Shown here one piece after another: positions 23,892 to 35,867 of a stretch of DNA of 64,000 nucleotides. This DNA is from Orychophragmus violaceus (taxonomy: Eukaryota > Streptophyta > Magnoliopsida > Brassicales > Brassicaceae). The stretch lies in the NCBI GenBank assembly GCA_030180135.1, contig CM058236.1, positions 9,135,357 to 9,199,356 on the forward strand, given 5' to 3'. Position numbers and translations under genes: made by a program. Position 1 is the first letter of the stretch, and the number at the start of each line of letters is the position of its first letter. A model generated the notes under the pieces. The model was not told the origin of the DNA. It did not search any database and was given only the letters and a program-made list of their open reading frames with translations.

Positions 23892-25089
23892 GGCCGTCGA
23901 AAAAGAAGAAGAAGAACAAACACTAATATTAAATAGTAAGCAAATGTTCAAAAAAAAAAAAAACAAACAAACAAACACTAATAAACCCTAATTTCGGATT
24001 TGAGAAGATGAGGATTGTTTGTCTTAAAGAAAAAGAGAGACAGAATCGATGTATTAGAGTGAATGGGTGGAAATTATATATAGAGAGAGAGATATGTTTT
24101 ATTTCCTTTTTCTAATACTCATGTTGATATCACCGTTGATTTCTTGTTTCCTTTTTTCTCTTTCACAATTTGGGTTTACGGTACCGAAATTAAATGTTTT
24201 TGTAACCGGCTCGGTTTGGTATGGTTTATCGGTTAAGATTTTATTAGGCAATTGAAGAACTAAGGGTTGGCCAAAATAAAAGAAATCCGACGACGGTGAT
24301 TTCAACTGAATCGAAGAGACTGAGAGAAGCTAATTTGTTGAAATCCACATGAAAACTTCGAAGAGAGAATGATGGATTTGAGTTTGAGAAGAAAAAAGGA
24401 CTTTTGATTCTGAGATCTCTGCTTGACATTGGTTTATATAGAAACAACAGAAGGAAAAAAAGCTCTAATTAATTGCTGTATCGTGTGCGAACAGGTATTT
24501 GATTTCGAATGTGGGAGAGACTCATACACGAAGGAAGGAACCACTGAGTAATAAGTAGCCATGAGCACTTTTTTACCTGGATCTGACGACCGGAAAAATC
24601 GGTTCAAATCATGTCTGGATTTTAAGAAATTAACTTGGTATAATGGTCGAGGACCCATGGATATCAAATCCATCCAGATCTTATTCGAGACATGTTTAGG
24701 TACCCGTGAACCCAGTGATTTTTTTAACTTTATTAGGTATAAATAACATATAGTTACGAAATATAAATGATAAATAGATATTTTGTTTCATTCAAAAGAA
24801 CATTATATTTTGTAAAAGATTAAAATTAGACTAATTAGTTGATAGAATTTGAGTGACGATTCATTTTTTTTAATTTCCCAACTTCGATTACATCAAACCT
24901 TAATTGTAGAGAGAAACCCAAAAGTTTCTTGTACAAACTGGAACTCCCACTCTTGAATCCAACACTATATGTGTTTTCTTTGAGACATCTTGAAATCGAT
25001 CTGCTTTATTCTCCTATTTTTCATTCGTTTTTTGTTCTTCGATTCCGATTGTTCTTTGTTTTTCACTTTTATTCTGATTTGATGAAGAC
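23892..25089. other. upstream region of the RING gene, no other gene found
   Basis: 5' flank of the RING gene and AT-rich intergenic DNA. Short frames exist but none resembles a known protein or shows coding character. Confidence 0.5.
24075..24082 (-). promoter_or_regulatory. candidate TATA box of the RING-H2 gene
   Basis: TATATATA, 184-191 bases upstream of the ATG on the minus strand, followed downstream by a CTCT-rich stretch as in many plant 5' leaders. Confidence 0.45.
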
Positions 25090-26935
25090 ATCACTGTGGC
25101 CGAGCCGGATCAAGTGAATGTAACCGAGCTAGCCCGTGCATGCACCAACGATCCGCCTGAGCCATTTATGGCAATGAGGAGCGCACCAACGACACAATCG
25201 GGCCACAAGAAGTAAGAGGGGAATTCAACTGTTCCATGGAGATATTGATCACACAGAGCAGCATATAAGACATTACAAAGCATTTGGACCAAGCAGCTCA
25301 TAATCAGTCCGTGTTGAACCAGTTGGCCATGAGAAAGGCCGAGAGAGACACAAAGAGGCAAACGAGCCATCCGACCAAGCCCAAGGACTTTTCCAACATG
25401 GAGATCATTCTGGAGCATAATACATTCAAGGCCACACGACCATAACAGGCCCATCCATTTGGCTTAGCCCAAAAGCCGAATGGCCCATGATCAAGACTGA
25501 CGCTCCATCCGTGATCTTTGATATATCATGGTTTTTCTAGGTTTTCAACCATGATATAGTTGTGTATATTGAGTCTTTAACCTGATTTTTCGAGTCTATT
25601 GAGTCTTCTACAGGTAGACTTTCGTTTGGAGCAAAGAGCGGGATTATAGGACGTTTCTAGTGATTTGTGCAAGGAGCTGAAGTTGGTGTCTCGGCCACGA
25701 CGGGATGTCGACCGACATTGACTTTGGTGTCGGTCGACACTGAGCGCGAGAGAAGTTATACACCGAGTTGAGACAAGTTTTGAAGAATTGCATAAAGACC
25801 CCGAAGTTTCCTCTAATTCTAATCTGACCCCAAAACGAGTTTAGGAGTTTTAATTAGGTTTTCAGACTCATTATTCAGTTTATCTTGTTCTTACTTTGTT
25901 CTTGCTTTTGGAGATTGAGAGATTTGCTAAGGGGCTGGTTTTTGCTACTTGTAACCTTGAGAGAAGGATTTCGAACCCCTTTATCTTATATATTCAGTCT
26001 TTTGGTTTTCTATTCATGATGTTTTGCTTGATTGATAATATGTCTGAGTAGTAACCTAGTTAGATTTAGGAATTCTCATAAGTGTTTTATGCTTGTTTAG
26101 ATAACTGATTTATTAGGATTCACAATATGTTTGTTCATCACCTAAGTTGTGCTTAATACTGAATTCTGGATTGATCACCTAGGGTTTAGATCTGAGATAA
26201 TTAACAATAGCGTGAGAGTGTAAGTTATAATCTGAACAAACTTAGAGTGAGTAATTTGACTAGATACAAAGAGATTTGGTTTAGGAAAATTGTGAACCGA
26301 TAGAACATGTTCTTAATGCTTGTTTAGAATTCTAGGATCACAAAGAGATTGGATCGCTAGGTTGCTAGATATATAAATAATCTCAGCGAGATTTGGATTA
26401 TTTAGCATTGTGTTTCTAGTTCTTGAACCTGTGTTTAATCTGAATCCGGTTAGGTAAGTATTTGACATCGCATAATTCCCGAGAACTTCCTAAGTCTAGT
26501 GCTTTTCTCTTATTGAAAACACTTCTCTGTTTACTTGCTTTAGTTTACTGCTTTCTTTTGATTGATTTAGCTTAACTTGAGAACATACAATCTATCATGT
26601 GAGCCGTGAGTCCTTGTGGATTCGATACCCTAAGTACTACATTGCATAATTGTGCACTTGCAGTAGAATAGGATTAAAACTCTGAGCCTATCAATCTTCA
26701 TCATCCAAGCTGTCGAGCCTTAGACCGTGCAATCTTTTTGGGCCAAAGTTTATATTTTTCCCTTAGTGGGTTTTATCCCAATGGGCTTTCCCATTAAAGT
26801 CTTTAATAAGGTAATCCAAGGCCCACTTTATGGGAAAGAGACACACAACCCATCTCTCTTCCTTCTTTTATTTCTTCTTTTTCGCAAGGCTCATTATGCC
26901 TTTGCTTTATTTTTTTGTTAGTTTTCGAAAATCCT
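25090..26935. other. decayed LTR-retroelement-like sequence, split by a solo LTR
   Basis: The parts 25090-25518 and 26699-26935 become contiguous when the solo LTR is removed. The right part has GGGTTTTATCCCAATGGG and CCCATTAAAGTCTTTAATAA, a pattern I associate with the stretch before the polypurine tract of some plant LTR elements. No intact frame; class uncertain. Confidence 0.35.
25519..26693 (-). mobile_element. solo LTR, TGATA...TATCA family, copy 3 (inverted)
   Basis: 1175 bp, the same length as copy 1 and in opposite orientation. Starts TGATATATCATGG and ends GAGCCTATCA, with a perfect 5-bp duplication ATCTT (25514-25518, 26694-26698). The segment TTGTGGATTCGATACCCTAA (26615-26634) is the reverse complement of a block shared with copies 1 and 2. 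Palindrome pair at 25705-25718 and 25727-25740. No coding frame. Confidence 0.82.
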
Positions 26936-27469
26936 CAGGTTATATAGCCACTTGGTATACAATTGTAAAAATATTACAAGAAATTATCAAACAAAGTCTA
27001 TTTCCCTAAAAACGGCCATCGGTTTCATTTAGCTCGTGAGGCTTCCCATTTCTCTTGAGATCACTTGTTCCTTGCATACTATCCACACGCCATCCATCCT
27101 CCACTGTTACCTTTGGAGAAGAAGAGAGTTCCCTTCAGCCAACTTCTTGCTCCCACGACCAGCTTAGTGTGAGATCTTCCTTGGATCTTACGTCACAACT
27201 TCATGTTATGTTTGATAAGTGATATGTCTTTCATTCGTATTTGTTCTTTTATACTTAGATACGGTTTTCACTTTGATTTATCTTGTTATTCGATTCGGTT
27301 TTTTATGTTTTTTAAATAACAACTAGGTCTTCGATTCAGTTAGATATTCTTGTTTGTTCATCGATTTGTGTTTGTTAATCACTTTGTATTCATATCAATT
27401 GGGAATTTTGTGTTCATATAGATTTGAGGGTTTATGGTTCATATCGATTTGGGGATCTACCTGACCAGA
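26936..27469. other. intergenic interval, nothing recognised
   Basis: AT-rich sequence with no frame or repeat family that I could support. Confidence 0.4.
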
Positions 27470-27639
27470 CCCGATAGAGGCTGTATGAAACCGTTAGAAC
27501 CCGATAAAACATGTTATATCCGACTTGAGTAGACCTGATAGAAGATGTATGAAACCGATATAACTTGAAATAACCTGCTAATACCTGATATGATAATCGT
27601 TTATATGTTGTAATATCTTTAAATTCATTCAATATGATT

Positions 27640-29760
27640 AACATTTTATGTTTTCTTCCAATTAAATGGTGTCATGTGAGAATCCTAGAGACAAGGGATC
27701 GCAATAGAAGACATGTCTTAGGATTAGATGATGATGTTGAAACACCAACCAAAGAAGATAAAGGGAAGGGTAAAGAAGCATATCACGGTGACAGTGGTTC
27801 AAAATCTAAAAGTAAGAAGAGGGCAAGCAGTGCAAGGTATTGAGTCTGGGAACACATCACGAGACAGAAGGAGGATAATGAAAAGGTGAATTTCCATTAT
27901 TATAAGAAGGAGATGATATGTCCATCTAAATCTGGTACGTCAAACATGAAGAAGCACCTTAATTTATCTTGCAACCAATTCAAGGTTTGGCAAGGTGTTA
28001 AAATATTCAATGATAATGATCAAACTATTTTGAATACGGATGATGATGCTGGTTTTAGTATATGATGTTGTAGTTAGGAAAGCGTCTAATGAAATGTTAG
28101 TTTTAGGTGAGTTACCTTTATCTATAATAGAGAATATCTTGAAAGCATTCATGTTCTAGAGTCAAGTTGGTCAAGCCTCAGTCTAGGAGAACAATCACAA
28201 GAGATATTGTGGAAATGTATGTGAAAAAAAAAGAGGCAATGAAGACGATTCTTGGAGAGAACAAGCATAGGGTTTCTTTGACCACATACATTTAGGTTGC
28301 TCCACATACTGGAGGTAGTTATATGGTAATAACAACTCATTTTGTGAATGCTTGGTGGCAGTTAAAGAAACTTATCATCGGATTCAAGAACGTGTACTAC
28401 CATAAAGGAGCTACAATCGCTAGTGTTAAAGGAATACTTCGCCGAGTGGGATATCAAGCGAGTGTTCAGCATAACCGTAGACAATACCCCAACTAGTAGT
28501 TCATCTATGAGGAGATTCAAGGAATAGTTCAGTGAAGTTGGAGAGGATGTATTAGTTCTAAAAGGAAAGTATTTTCATATAAGGTGTGAGCATATACTCA
28601 ACCTGATTGTGAAGTAAGAATTGTAAGAAATAGATCACAATGTGAATGTTATTCGTAATGACATTCACTTTGTTAAGTCTTCAACACCAAGACTCAAGTC
28701 ATTTGAGTCTCACATGGAAACGAGAAGGATTCAGAGAGGAAGTTGCCTTTGGATGAAGACGAGATGGAATTCGACTTACCTGATGCTAGAACAAGCATTG
28801 GAGTTTAAATTGACGTTTGAGAACATAGATGCATAGGATAGGCCTTACAACGACTACCTCAATGAAAATGTGGATGATAAAAAGAGAGTTGGACCACCAC
28901 GTAAAGCTGATTGGTAATTAATAGAGAGGTTAGTCCAATACCCAGTAATATTGTATAAAGCTACATTGGCACTTTCGAATTCAACAAATGCTTGCTATCA
29001 CAAGATCTTTCATGATGTAGTAACTATTTCCAGGAAAATTAGTGCCTTAAGTATTTTTTCTGGTCTTGATGAAGCATTACGTTCAAAATCCTTGTAAATG
29101 GTAGGAAAATTGAGAAAGTATTGGAATCCATTTGGTGAAAAAGTTGAATTGAATAGGATAATGATAATAGCAGACATTTTATATCCAAGCAAGAAGATGA
29201 AGCTTACTCATAAATGTTTTGAAAAACTTTGGGGTAAAGAAAGGCAAGAGTATTATGTTCTTACCGATTCAATATTGGATATACTTAGGAGTTTGTAGGA
29301 GGGGTATGGTGATGAAGTGAACATATATTACAATGGTGGATCACAAGGCATATATTCTCATTCATAAGGAGCTCTTCGCAATCTCAATCGCGAGAACCAT
29401 ATGTGGGTGAAGTTTCACATAGAACAATCCTTGGTAATGGTCTTGAGTATGCATCCATGAATGATATCCACAATGAGCTTGTTCAAGAAACAGGTGTTCC
29501 AGAGAAAACAAATGAGTTGGTATTATATTTGAAAGAGAGTGTGGATATACTAAACCTAATAAACGGTTCAGAGTTTGATGTCCTCTTTTGGTGGAAAGTA
29601 AACAACCCTAAGTTCCTGGTTCTAACTAAAATATTTATGGATATACTCGCTATGCAAGTCTCTTCAGTAGCATATGAGTCTGCTTTCAACACTAGTGGAA
29701 GAGTTCTTAATCCCTATATATGATTGAAATCTTAATGTCTACTGAGAAATGACTGAAATG
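27640..29760 (+). pseudogene. hAT transposase pseudogene (BED finger to dimerisation domain)
   Basis: Fragments follow plant hAT transposase order. A BED-type finger lies at 27845-27980 (VWEHITRQKEDNEKVN, then SGTSNMKKHLNLSC); its first Cys pair is damaged (HYYKKE). The catalytic region has SITVDNTPT (about 28470). The mid-region has MKTRWNSTYLMLEQAL (28752-28800). The C-terminal hAT dimerisation domain lies at 29400-29720 (NELVLYLKES, then FDVLFWWKVNNPKFLVL and SAFNTSGRVLNP). About ten stops and frameshifts show it is dead. Confidence 0.85.
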
Positions 29761-30200
29761 TGAGATCAAACTAAATAGATTGACAAGGAAATAAGAAATC
29801 TTTGCTGAGGTTGAGCTTTATAATGATCTTATGAGAGGTAATTTTTATTATATGTTTATAATATATATATTCATATGAACTATGTGGTATACTATTAATT
29901 TCAAACTTATGTTGTTTCATTAGAGTATGAACATGGATTCAACTACAAAGGCCATTGAGACTAAGATAATAATTATTTGCTTTCTATTTTATATTACATA
30001 GACTTCAATCTTTACATGATAACCGATTATAATGGATCTGATGTATGCAAGTTTCTGATCTTTTGGGATAAAGCTATGTTGGTTTGTGTCTCTGAGATGT
30101 TGTTGTGTGTTGATGGCGTTTGAAGTTTGTTTGTTGTATTTGCTTGTTGCTAATTTGACAATTATGACTTAGGACTTAAGAGTATGGACCAGAACTTATC

Positions 30201-30202
<2 letters not shown>

Positions 30203-30294
<92 letters not shown>
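30203..30294. repeat. (TG)46 microsatellite
   Basis: 92 bases of uninterrupted TG dinucleotides just downstream of the hAT pseudogene. Confidence 0.97.
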
Positions 30295-30295
<1 letters not shown>

Positions 30296-31069
30296 ATGCA
30301 TACTTGCATTTCTTAATATCTGGTTCTTTGTTTTAGTTATATGATTGTAAGGCTTCATGAGCCAATTTTGAAACTTATTTGGTATTGGAACATTTTGTAA
30401 GGCTTCAACTTCGGTTATATATATTTTGAAGTTGGCAGACTAGTGTTATCTTTAAGTTCAAACTTGTAAAATTTTCTAAGATTTGTAATTTTCACTGGTT
30501 TTTTCAGGTATTTACACGGGTTTCAGGTAAATTTTTATATGAAACCATCCGAAAATATCTAAACCGATTATCTGTATAATATCGGGTTTCTATAGGTATA
30601 TCACTGTTAGATCCGAACAGGCCATGATCCAAAGTGGACCCGACTCAAACCTGACCCCGAATAGTCGGTCCTTAAATGGGTCTTAGTTCGTATACCCGTT
30701 GGACCTAGTACCTGTAAAAATACGACCCGGATTCGATCTGAAGTCTTGAATGCCCAAAACTAGTATTAAGGCTTTTTAAACACACATTTTTAGAGATATG
30801 TAGACATCAATGCGTTTTAATCGCAACTTGTGCACTAGTTGTAGACTTGTAGTTGCCTTTTATAATCTTTCAGTGAACTACCAAAGACATCTATTTTCAT
30901 TGTGGTTGTATTATTAAATATCTACCCTTTACAGATGTTGTTGGTGACTTCATGTGTATAATTTGGTCTATGCAAGATAATTGCAAATGGTTTCTATTTT
31001 CGGCATTATACTTGTAGAAATGCTAGATATCAAGATGTCATCGAAATTGTTGGATATGAGTTTAGCACC

Positions 31070-31350
31070 CATCCATAAGCCCATTAGAAATCTTGCCACC
31101 CCATCAAAAACATTTCGGCCCAACAATCGAGCCTGCTAAGGAGTCAAACGTCCCAGAAAGAAGACAGACCTTTCACAATATAAATTTCGCTCTTCATATT
31201 TGATCTCTTGTAACTTGTGAAGGCTCCGAGCTATACATATAAAGTGACGGGCCCGAGCAACATTTAAGGAGAACGTCAATCGACGGACTCCCACCTCATC
31301 CATCCTGTTCATTTTCGGCTTCGGCCTTATTACTAATAAGAACAGTTTCC
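31070..31350 (+). other. gypsy-like remnant, left part (LTR-like)
   Basis: GC-richer sequence than its surroundings, with CGGGCCCGAG and CTTCGGCCTT runs, continuing across copia copy A at 41565. Joined to 41565-42180 it resembles an LTR plus gag start of a Tat-like gypsy element. No PBS could be fixed. Confidence 0.35.
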
Positions 31351-32054
31351 TGTTGGGAATGTCCTGAAATCATACTTGTAATCACTCTAGAGATAGTTGT
31401 GTAGTCGAGATGAGACATTCATATAATACTAGGTAATCATAATGTTTTGCTAGAAGCCACTTATGATCTTTGAGTTATGAACTCATTGCTAGTATTATAT
31501 GATCCTACAGGGTCACACACCTAAGAAAACTGGATGCATTATATGGGATTGATTATTAGTGTAATAATCTGATGAATGTATATTTGATATACATTTGTAG
31601 CGAGTTTCTGAGGTAGTGTCGATCGACACAAAGGTGTATCGATCGACACAAATCGCGGACCAAAATAACGATTTTGGTTTATGACTTAATTAACTATGGT
31701 TTGATCTTTGGTTAATTAGGTCATGGTAAAAGCCCATATATATATGATATATGCTCGACTTTTACAGTGACAGACCTAATTCACAGCCACCTCTGAGAAA
31801 CTAAGAAATCCCTAAAGAGATCCGATCTCTACGGCACTAGCATCCGTCCGTTCCAGTGTGTGTGCGTGTGGATACCATTATAGGCGCAGCACTTGAGGCG
31901 CTCGTGAATCTAGAATACCTGTTCATCTTCCGCTGCTAATCTCCAGGTAATTTTGAGATCCTTATGATTCAATAAACCTAAACCCTAGAACCTAGGCTAT
32001 GGAATTTATACTTAGGGTTGCCTAATATGATTAGAACCGCTAGAAATTCCTACA
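31351..32054 (+). repeat. 5' LTR of copia A
   Basis: TGTTGGGAATG...AAATTCCTACA, 704 bp. Contains a palindrome pair (31616-31629, 31636-31649, spacer 6) and an alternating AT TATA-like stretch (31734-31750) about 85 bases after it. Confidence 0.93.
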
Positions 32055-32055
32055 G

Positions 32056-32067
32056 TGGTATCAGAGC
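32056..32067 (+). promoter_or_regulatory. primer-binding site of copia A
   Basis: TGGTATCAGAGC, complementary to the 3' end of initiator methionine tRNA, one base after the 5' LTR. Confidence 0.9.
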
Positions 32068-32221
32068 CTTAGGGTTTATCCTATTGAATCTAACAGCATG
32101 ATATTCAAATTAGATGAATTTGAATCGATATATGTGATATATGCATGCTAGATTGTGTTTTTGTTCGAAGAAATCGCGGTTTTAGGGTTCTTGTTCAGAA
32201 ACGATTTTGTGGTTTCGCATA

Positions 32222-32663
32222 GTGTCGATCGACACCAATCTGGTATCGATCGACACAGTATGGAAACCCGAATAAAATTTTAGGTTTTTATCATAAAGAT
32301 TGAAGTTCTTGTTGTCCTATAGTGACGATCGACACAAGAGTTGTATCGGTCGACACAAACCTTGCGAATAGTTTAATCGGTTCAATTGGATTGGACCGGT
32401 TATCGCGCTTGGTCAAAATTGGCTAAATCGGTTCAATTGGATGAATCGGTTTAATTGGATTGGACCGGTTATCGCAATTGGTTTAAAACCGGTTTAAACG
32501 GTTAATTGCGGTTTGATTAAATTGGGTTGATGTCGACCGACACAAGTGTTGTGTCAATCGACACTAACCGGTTATCAAACCGGTTCAATTTGATTGACCG
32601 GTTATCGCAATGGTTTTAGGTTTGGGAATATCGATCGACACACGGAGTTGTGTCGGTCGACAC
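32222..32663 (+). repeat. four paired-palindrome modules in the leader of copia A
   Basis: Pairs at 32222/32243, 32322/32343, 32530/32551 and 32628/32650 (starts of each 14-mer). Three have a 7-base spacer and one has 8. Consensus GTRTCGRYCGACAC. Between them lie repeated CGGTTCAATTGGATTGGACC and CCGGTTATCGC words. Confidence 0.9.
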
Positions 32664-32903
32664 ACCACTCGGGCTTTTTGGTTATTGAACCAGAAATCGC
32701 AAAAAAAAACAAACCAAAGACTTATCCCTTTTCTTAGAATAATTAAAACTCAGTTAGATTAGTTGTTTTAATTAATTTTAATCCTTCTAAGATACATATA
32801 TGATATGTATATTAGATTAAAAGTTCCGTTCCTCAAACTAAATATCAAGTAATCCTTGATGTCTTCCCGATCTTGTCAACTGTCAAGACTCGTTTCATTG
32901 TGC

Positions 32904-33000
32904 GATAGACTTGCAGTGCAAGGTGTCCACAATTACATGGGTAAGGCAGAAGGTAATCGTGTTGATAGGCTTGCAGTGCAAGGCGTCAACAATTACATGA
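32904..33000 (+). repeat. 60-bp tandem repeat in the leader of copia A
   Basis: CTTGCAGTGCAAGGTGTCCA recurs 60 bases later as CTTGCAGTGCAAGGCGTCAA, each followed by CAATTACATG. Also present in copies B and C. Confidence 0.85.
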
Positions 33001-33314
33001 CTTAAGAGATTGGTTTACTTGACTAGGCTATCAAAATCGTTTTGGGCCCAGAGACATCGGGTGGATTTAACATGAGATGTCAATCCACAACCAAGAGTTA
33101 TATTGGATATAACTAGCAAAGTTGTTGCTTACCTAGATAGCTGAAATTTGGGCGATGAGCCAAAGCTCACTCAAGTTTTAGTGAAGTATGGGTCTTGGAT
33201 CATTATATTCATTTGAGGAAACATTGTTTTGAAAATAATGCGAGTTTTCTTAATAGTTAAGATTTCTCATTTCTTGAACATCAAAACTAAAACTCTTCCT
33301 TTCTTACTCCAGCT

Positions 33315-34292
33315 ATGTCTAGTACAAACCATCACAATAATTTCTCCCTCAGATCTGTCCTTGAGAAGGACAAGCTAAATGGATCTAACTTTCTGGAATG
33401 GTATCGGAACTTGAGAATTGTTCTCAAACAGGAGAAGAAGGACTATGTCCTTGAGAAAGTTCTCCCCAAGAAGTACCGAGCCAATGCCTGGCAGTCAGAG
33501 AAGGATGCTTGGGATAAGCATTCTAATGATGTGGTCGATGTGTGTTGTCTCATGTTGGCTACCATGAACTCGGATTTGCAGAAGCAATTCGAGAACGTGG
33601 AGTCGCCAATAGAGATGATCACTAGCCTGAAAAGTATGTTTCAGGAGCAGGCACGAACTCAGAGATACCAGACGGTTAAATCTCTAATTGAGTGCAAGCT
33701 ACCAAAGGACGGACCAGTTAGTCCTCATGTCATTAAGATGATGGGTTATATTGATAACATGGGGAAACTGGATTGTCCCATTAGCCAAGAGTTGGCTACT
33801 GACATCATTCTGCAGTCACTGCCGTCAAGCTATGATCATTTTGTTATGAACTACAATATGAACAACTTGACAAAGACTTTGACTGAGTTGCATGGGATGC
33901 TCAAAACTGCTGAACCTAACATCAAGAAGGACACCCCAAATGTCCTTATGGTACAAAAGGGTAAAAGGTTTAAGAAACTTGGTAAGAACAAAGGTAATGG
34001 CAAGACGAGCTCGATTGTGAATCCAAGCGAGTCTAACCATGCTCCTAAGGTTAAAACTGGTCCTTCTAAAGATGATAAGTGCCATTATTGTAATGGTTAT
34101 GGGCATTTGAAAAGAAACTGCAATAAATTCCTGGAAGATTATAAGAAGCTGAAGAAGACGTACGAGACTTCTTCTTCAGGTATTTATGTTATAGAAGTAA
34201 ATGTTACTATCTCTGATCCTACTTCCTGGGTATTGGATACCAGCTGTGGTGCTCATATTTTCTACAAATGTGCAGGGCCTAAGCAACAGTAG
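33315..34292 (+). CDS. copia A Gag with start of protease
   Basis: 325-residue frame. The N-terminal UBN2-type Gag begins MSSTNHHNNFSLRSVLEKDK with WYRNLRIVLKQEKKDYVLE; the CCHC zinc knuckle is CHYCNGYGHLKRNC (about residues 256-269). The frame then enters the protease (ISDPTSWVLDTSCGAHIF). The protease active site reads DTS at 34236-34244 instead of DTG, which should abolish retropepsin activity, and the frame ends soon after. Gag itself looks intact and would form the nucleocapsid. Copies B and C have the same Gag but end it 14-15 codons after the knuckle region through a 1-base deletion. Confidence 0.85.
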   Translation: MSSTNHHNNFSLRSVLEKDKLNGSNFLEWYRNLRIVLKQEKKDYVLEKVLPKKYRANAWQSEKDAWDKHSNDVVDVCCLMLATMNSDLQKQFENVESPIEMITSLKSMFQEQARTQRYQTVKSLIECKLPKDGPVSPHVIKMMGYIDNMGKLDCPISQELATDIILQSLPSSYDHFVMNYNMNNLTKTLTELHGMLKTAEPNIKKDTPNVLMVQKGKRFKKLGKNKGNGKTSSIVNPSESNHAPKVKTGPSKDDKCHYCNGYGHLKRNCNKFLEDYKKLKKTYETSSSGIYVIEVNVTISDPTSWVLDTSCGAHIFYKCAGPKQQ

Positions 34293-35481
34293 GACTTTAG
34301 AGGAAGGACAAGAGGACTTGCGCTGTGGAAATGGAGCAAGAGTTGTTACATTAGCCGTAGGAATTCATTTGTCTTTACCCTCTGGCATGGTTTTAGAACT
34401 TAATAATTGCTACTATGTATCTGCTATAAGCAGAATTATTATTTTTATTCCTTGTTTGGATTTGGAAGGATATCAGTTTTCAATTATGAATAAATGTTGT
34501 TCATTTGATTACAATGATATATTTTATGGTAGCAGTCCATTAAAAATGGATTTTATGTTCTAAACCAAAGTGTGTCAGTCTATAACAATAGTACTAAGAG
34601 ATTCAAGTCAGAAGACACGAATCAAACTTTTCCTTTGCATTGTCGTTTGTGCCACATAAATGAGAAACGAATTCAGAAGCTCCATAGTGATGGGTTTTTG
34701 GGCTCATTTGATTATGAATCATGTGAGAAATGCGAATCTTGTTTATTAGGTGATAGGTCAAGAATTATCCCTATTCTAACTGCAAGTGCACAGTGATGTA
34801 ATTGTAGTACTTAGGGTATCGAATCCACAAGGACTCTGGGCAACGATAGATTTAGAACGGTCAAGATTAAACTAGGAGAAAGCAATGTACTGAGAAACTA
34901 AAAAGCAATGCAAGAAAGTAAATCAGTAGCGAGTTTGTAAGCAAGGAGGCAAAACGTTAAGTCTAGGGGTTCTCAGGAAATCAGGAACATAAGCTAATCA
35001 ATCAATTGGGATCTAATATCATAAATCTGTTCTAGAACTGGAATCACGGAAGTATAAGAAACCAACTTTCGTTGTGAATCCTATCTATGTCTAACAACCT
35101 AGCAAACCAACTTTCGTTGTGAATTCTAGAGTTCTAAACAAGCATTAATCACGAGTTCGTTCGTTCACAATTCCCCTAAACCAAATTTCTTTGCGAGTAG
35201 ATCAAATTGCTCATCTAGGTTCTTTCTAGCTAATTAACCAATTGTCGTTGTATCAATCAACCTAACATCAATAATCTAAGTGGCCAATTCAGATTAAGCA
35301 TTAAGAACAATCCTAGATGAAGAACTAACAAATATAAATCCCTACAGATTAATCAACCTATAATTCCATGAAATCCCTAATGAGAATCCCTAAACCTAAC
35401 TGGTAAACTACTCAGACATGATCATCGAAACATAAGACATCATGAATAGAAAACCAAATATCATAAAACAGAATAAAGAAC

Positions 35482-35835
35482 CACTAGTAAAAATATATCC
35501 TATAGCCACGTTTTTTTCGTGGCTATGGCTAATATTTCGTGGCTATAAGCGGTTTTAGCCACGAAAAGTCACGAAAAAAAAACGTGGCTATATGATCGTG
35601 ACTAATTTTTTCGTGTCCAAATCGTGACAAAAAGCCACGTTTTTGTCACGAAATATTCGTGACTAAATTAGCCACGTTTTGTCACGAATACTCCGTGACA
35701 AAATTAGCCACGTTTTGTCTTCGTGGCTTTTCATGAAAAAAAAAATGAAAAAAAATAAATACAGAAAAAATATTAAAAAAATCATTAATGTTTTTATTTA
35801 TAAACAAAATACAAAAATACAAAAGAAATACAATA

Positions 35836-35867
<32 letters not shown>

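Larger units (their letters stand above)
27470..30740 (+). mobile_element. decayed hAT (Ac-like) transposon
   Basis: A broken transposase gene flanked on both sides by noncoding DNA rich in ACCCGA/TCGGGT-type words (27460-27600, 30500-30735), as in subterminal regions of plant hAT elements. Terminal inverted repeats and the 8-bp duplication were not found, so the ends are approximate. Confidence 0.55.

Noticed and set aside
23892..23978. 29-residue N-terminal extension of the RING protein
   Set aside because: It begins with a GTG and reads through an A-rich run as poly-Phe. The ATG at 23891 gives a normal N-terminus.
30176..30358. Open frame encoding a His-Thr repeat
   Set aside because: It is only the translation of the TG microsatellite.
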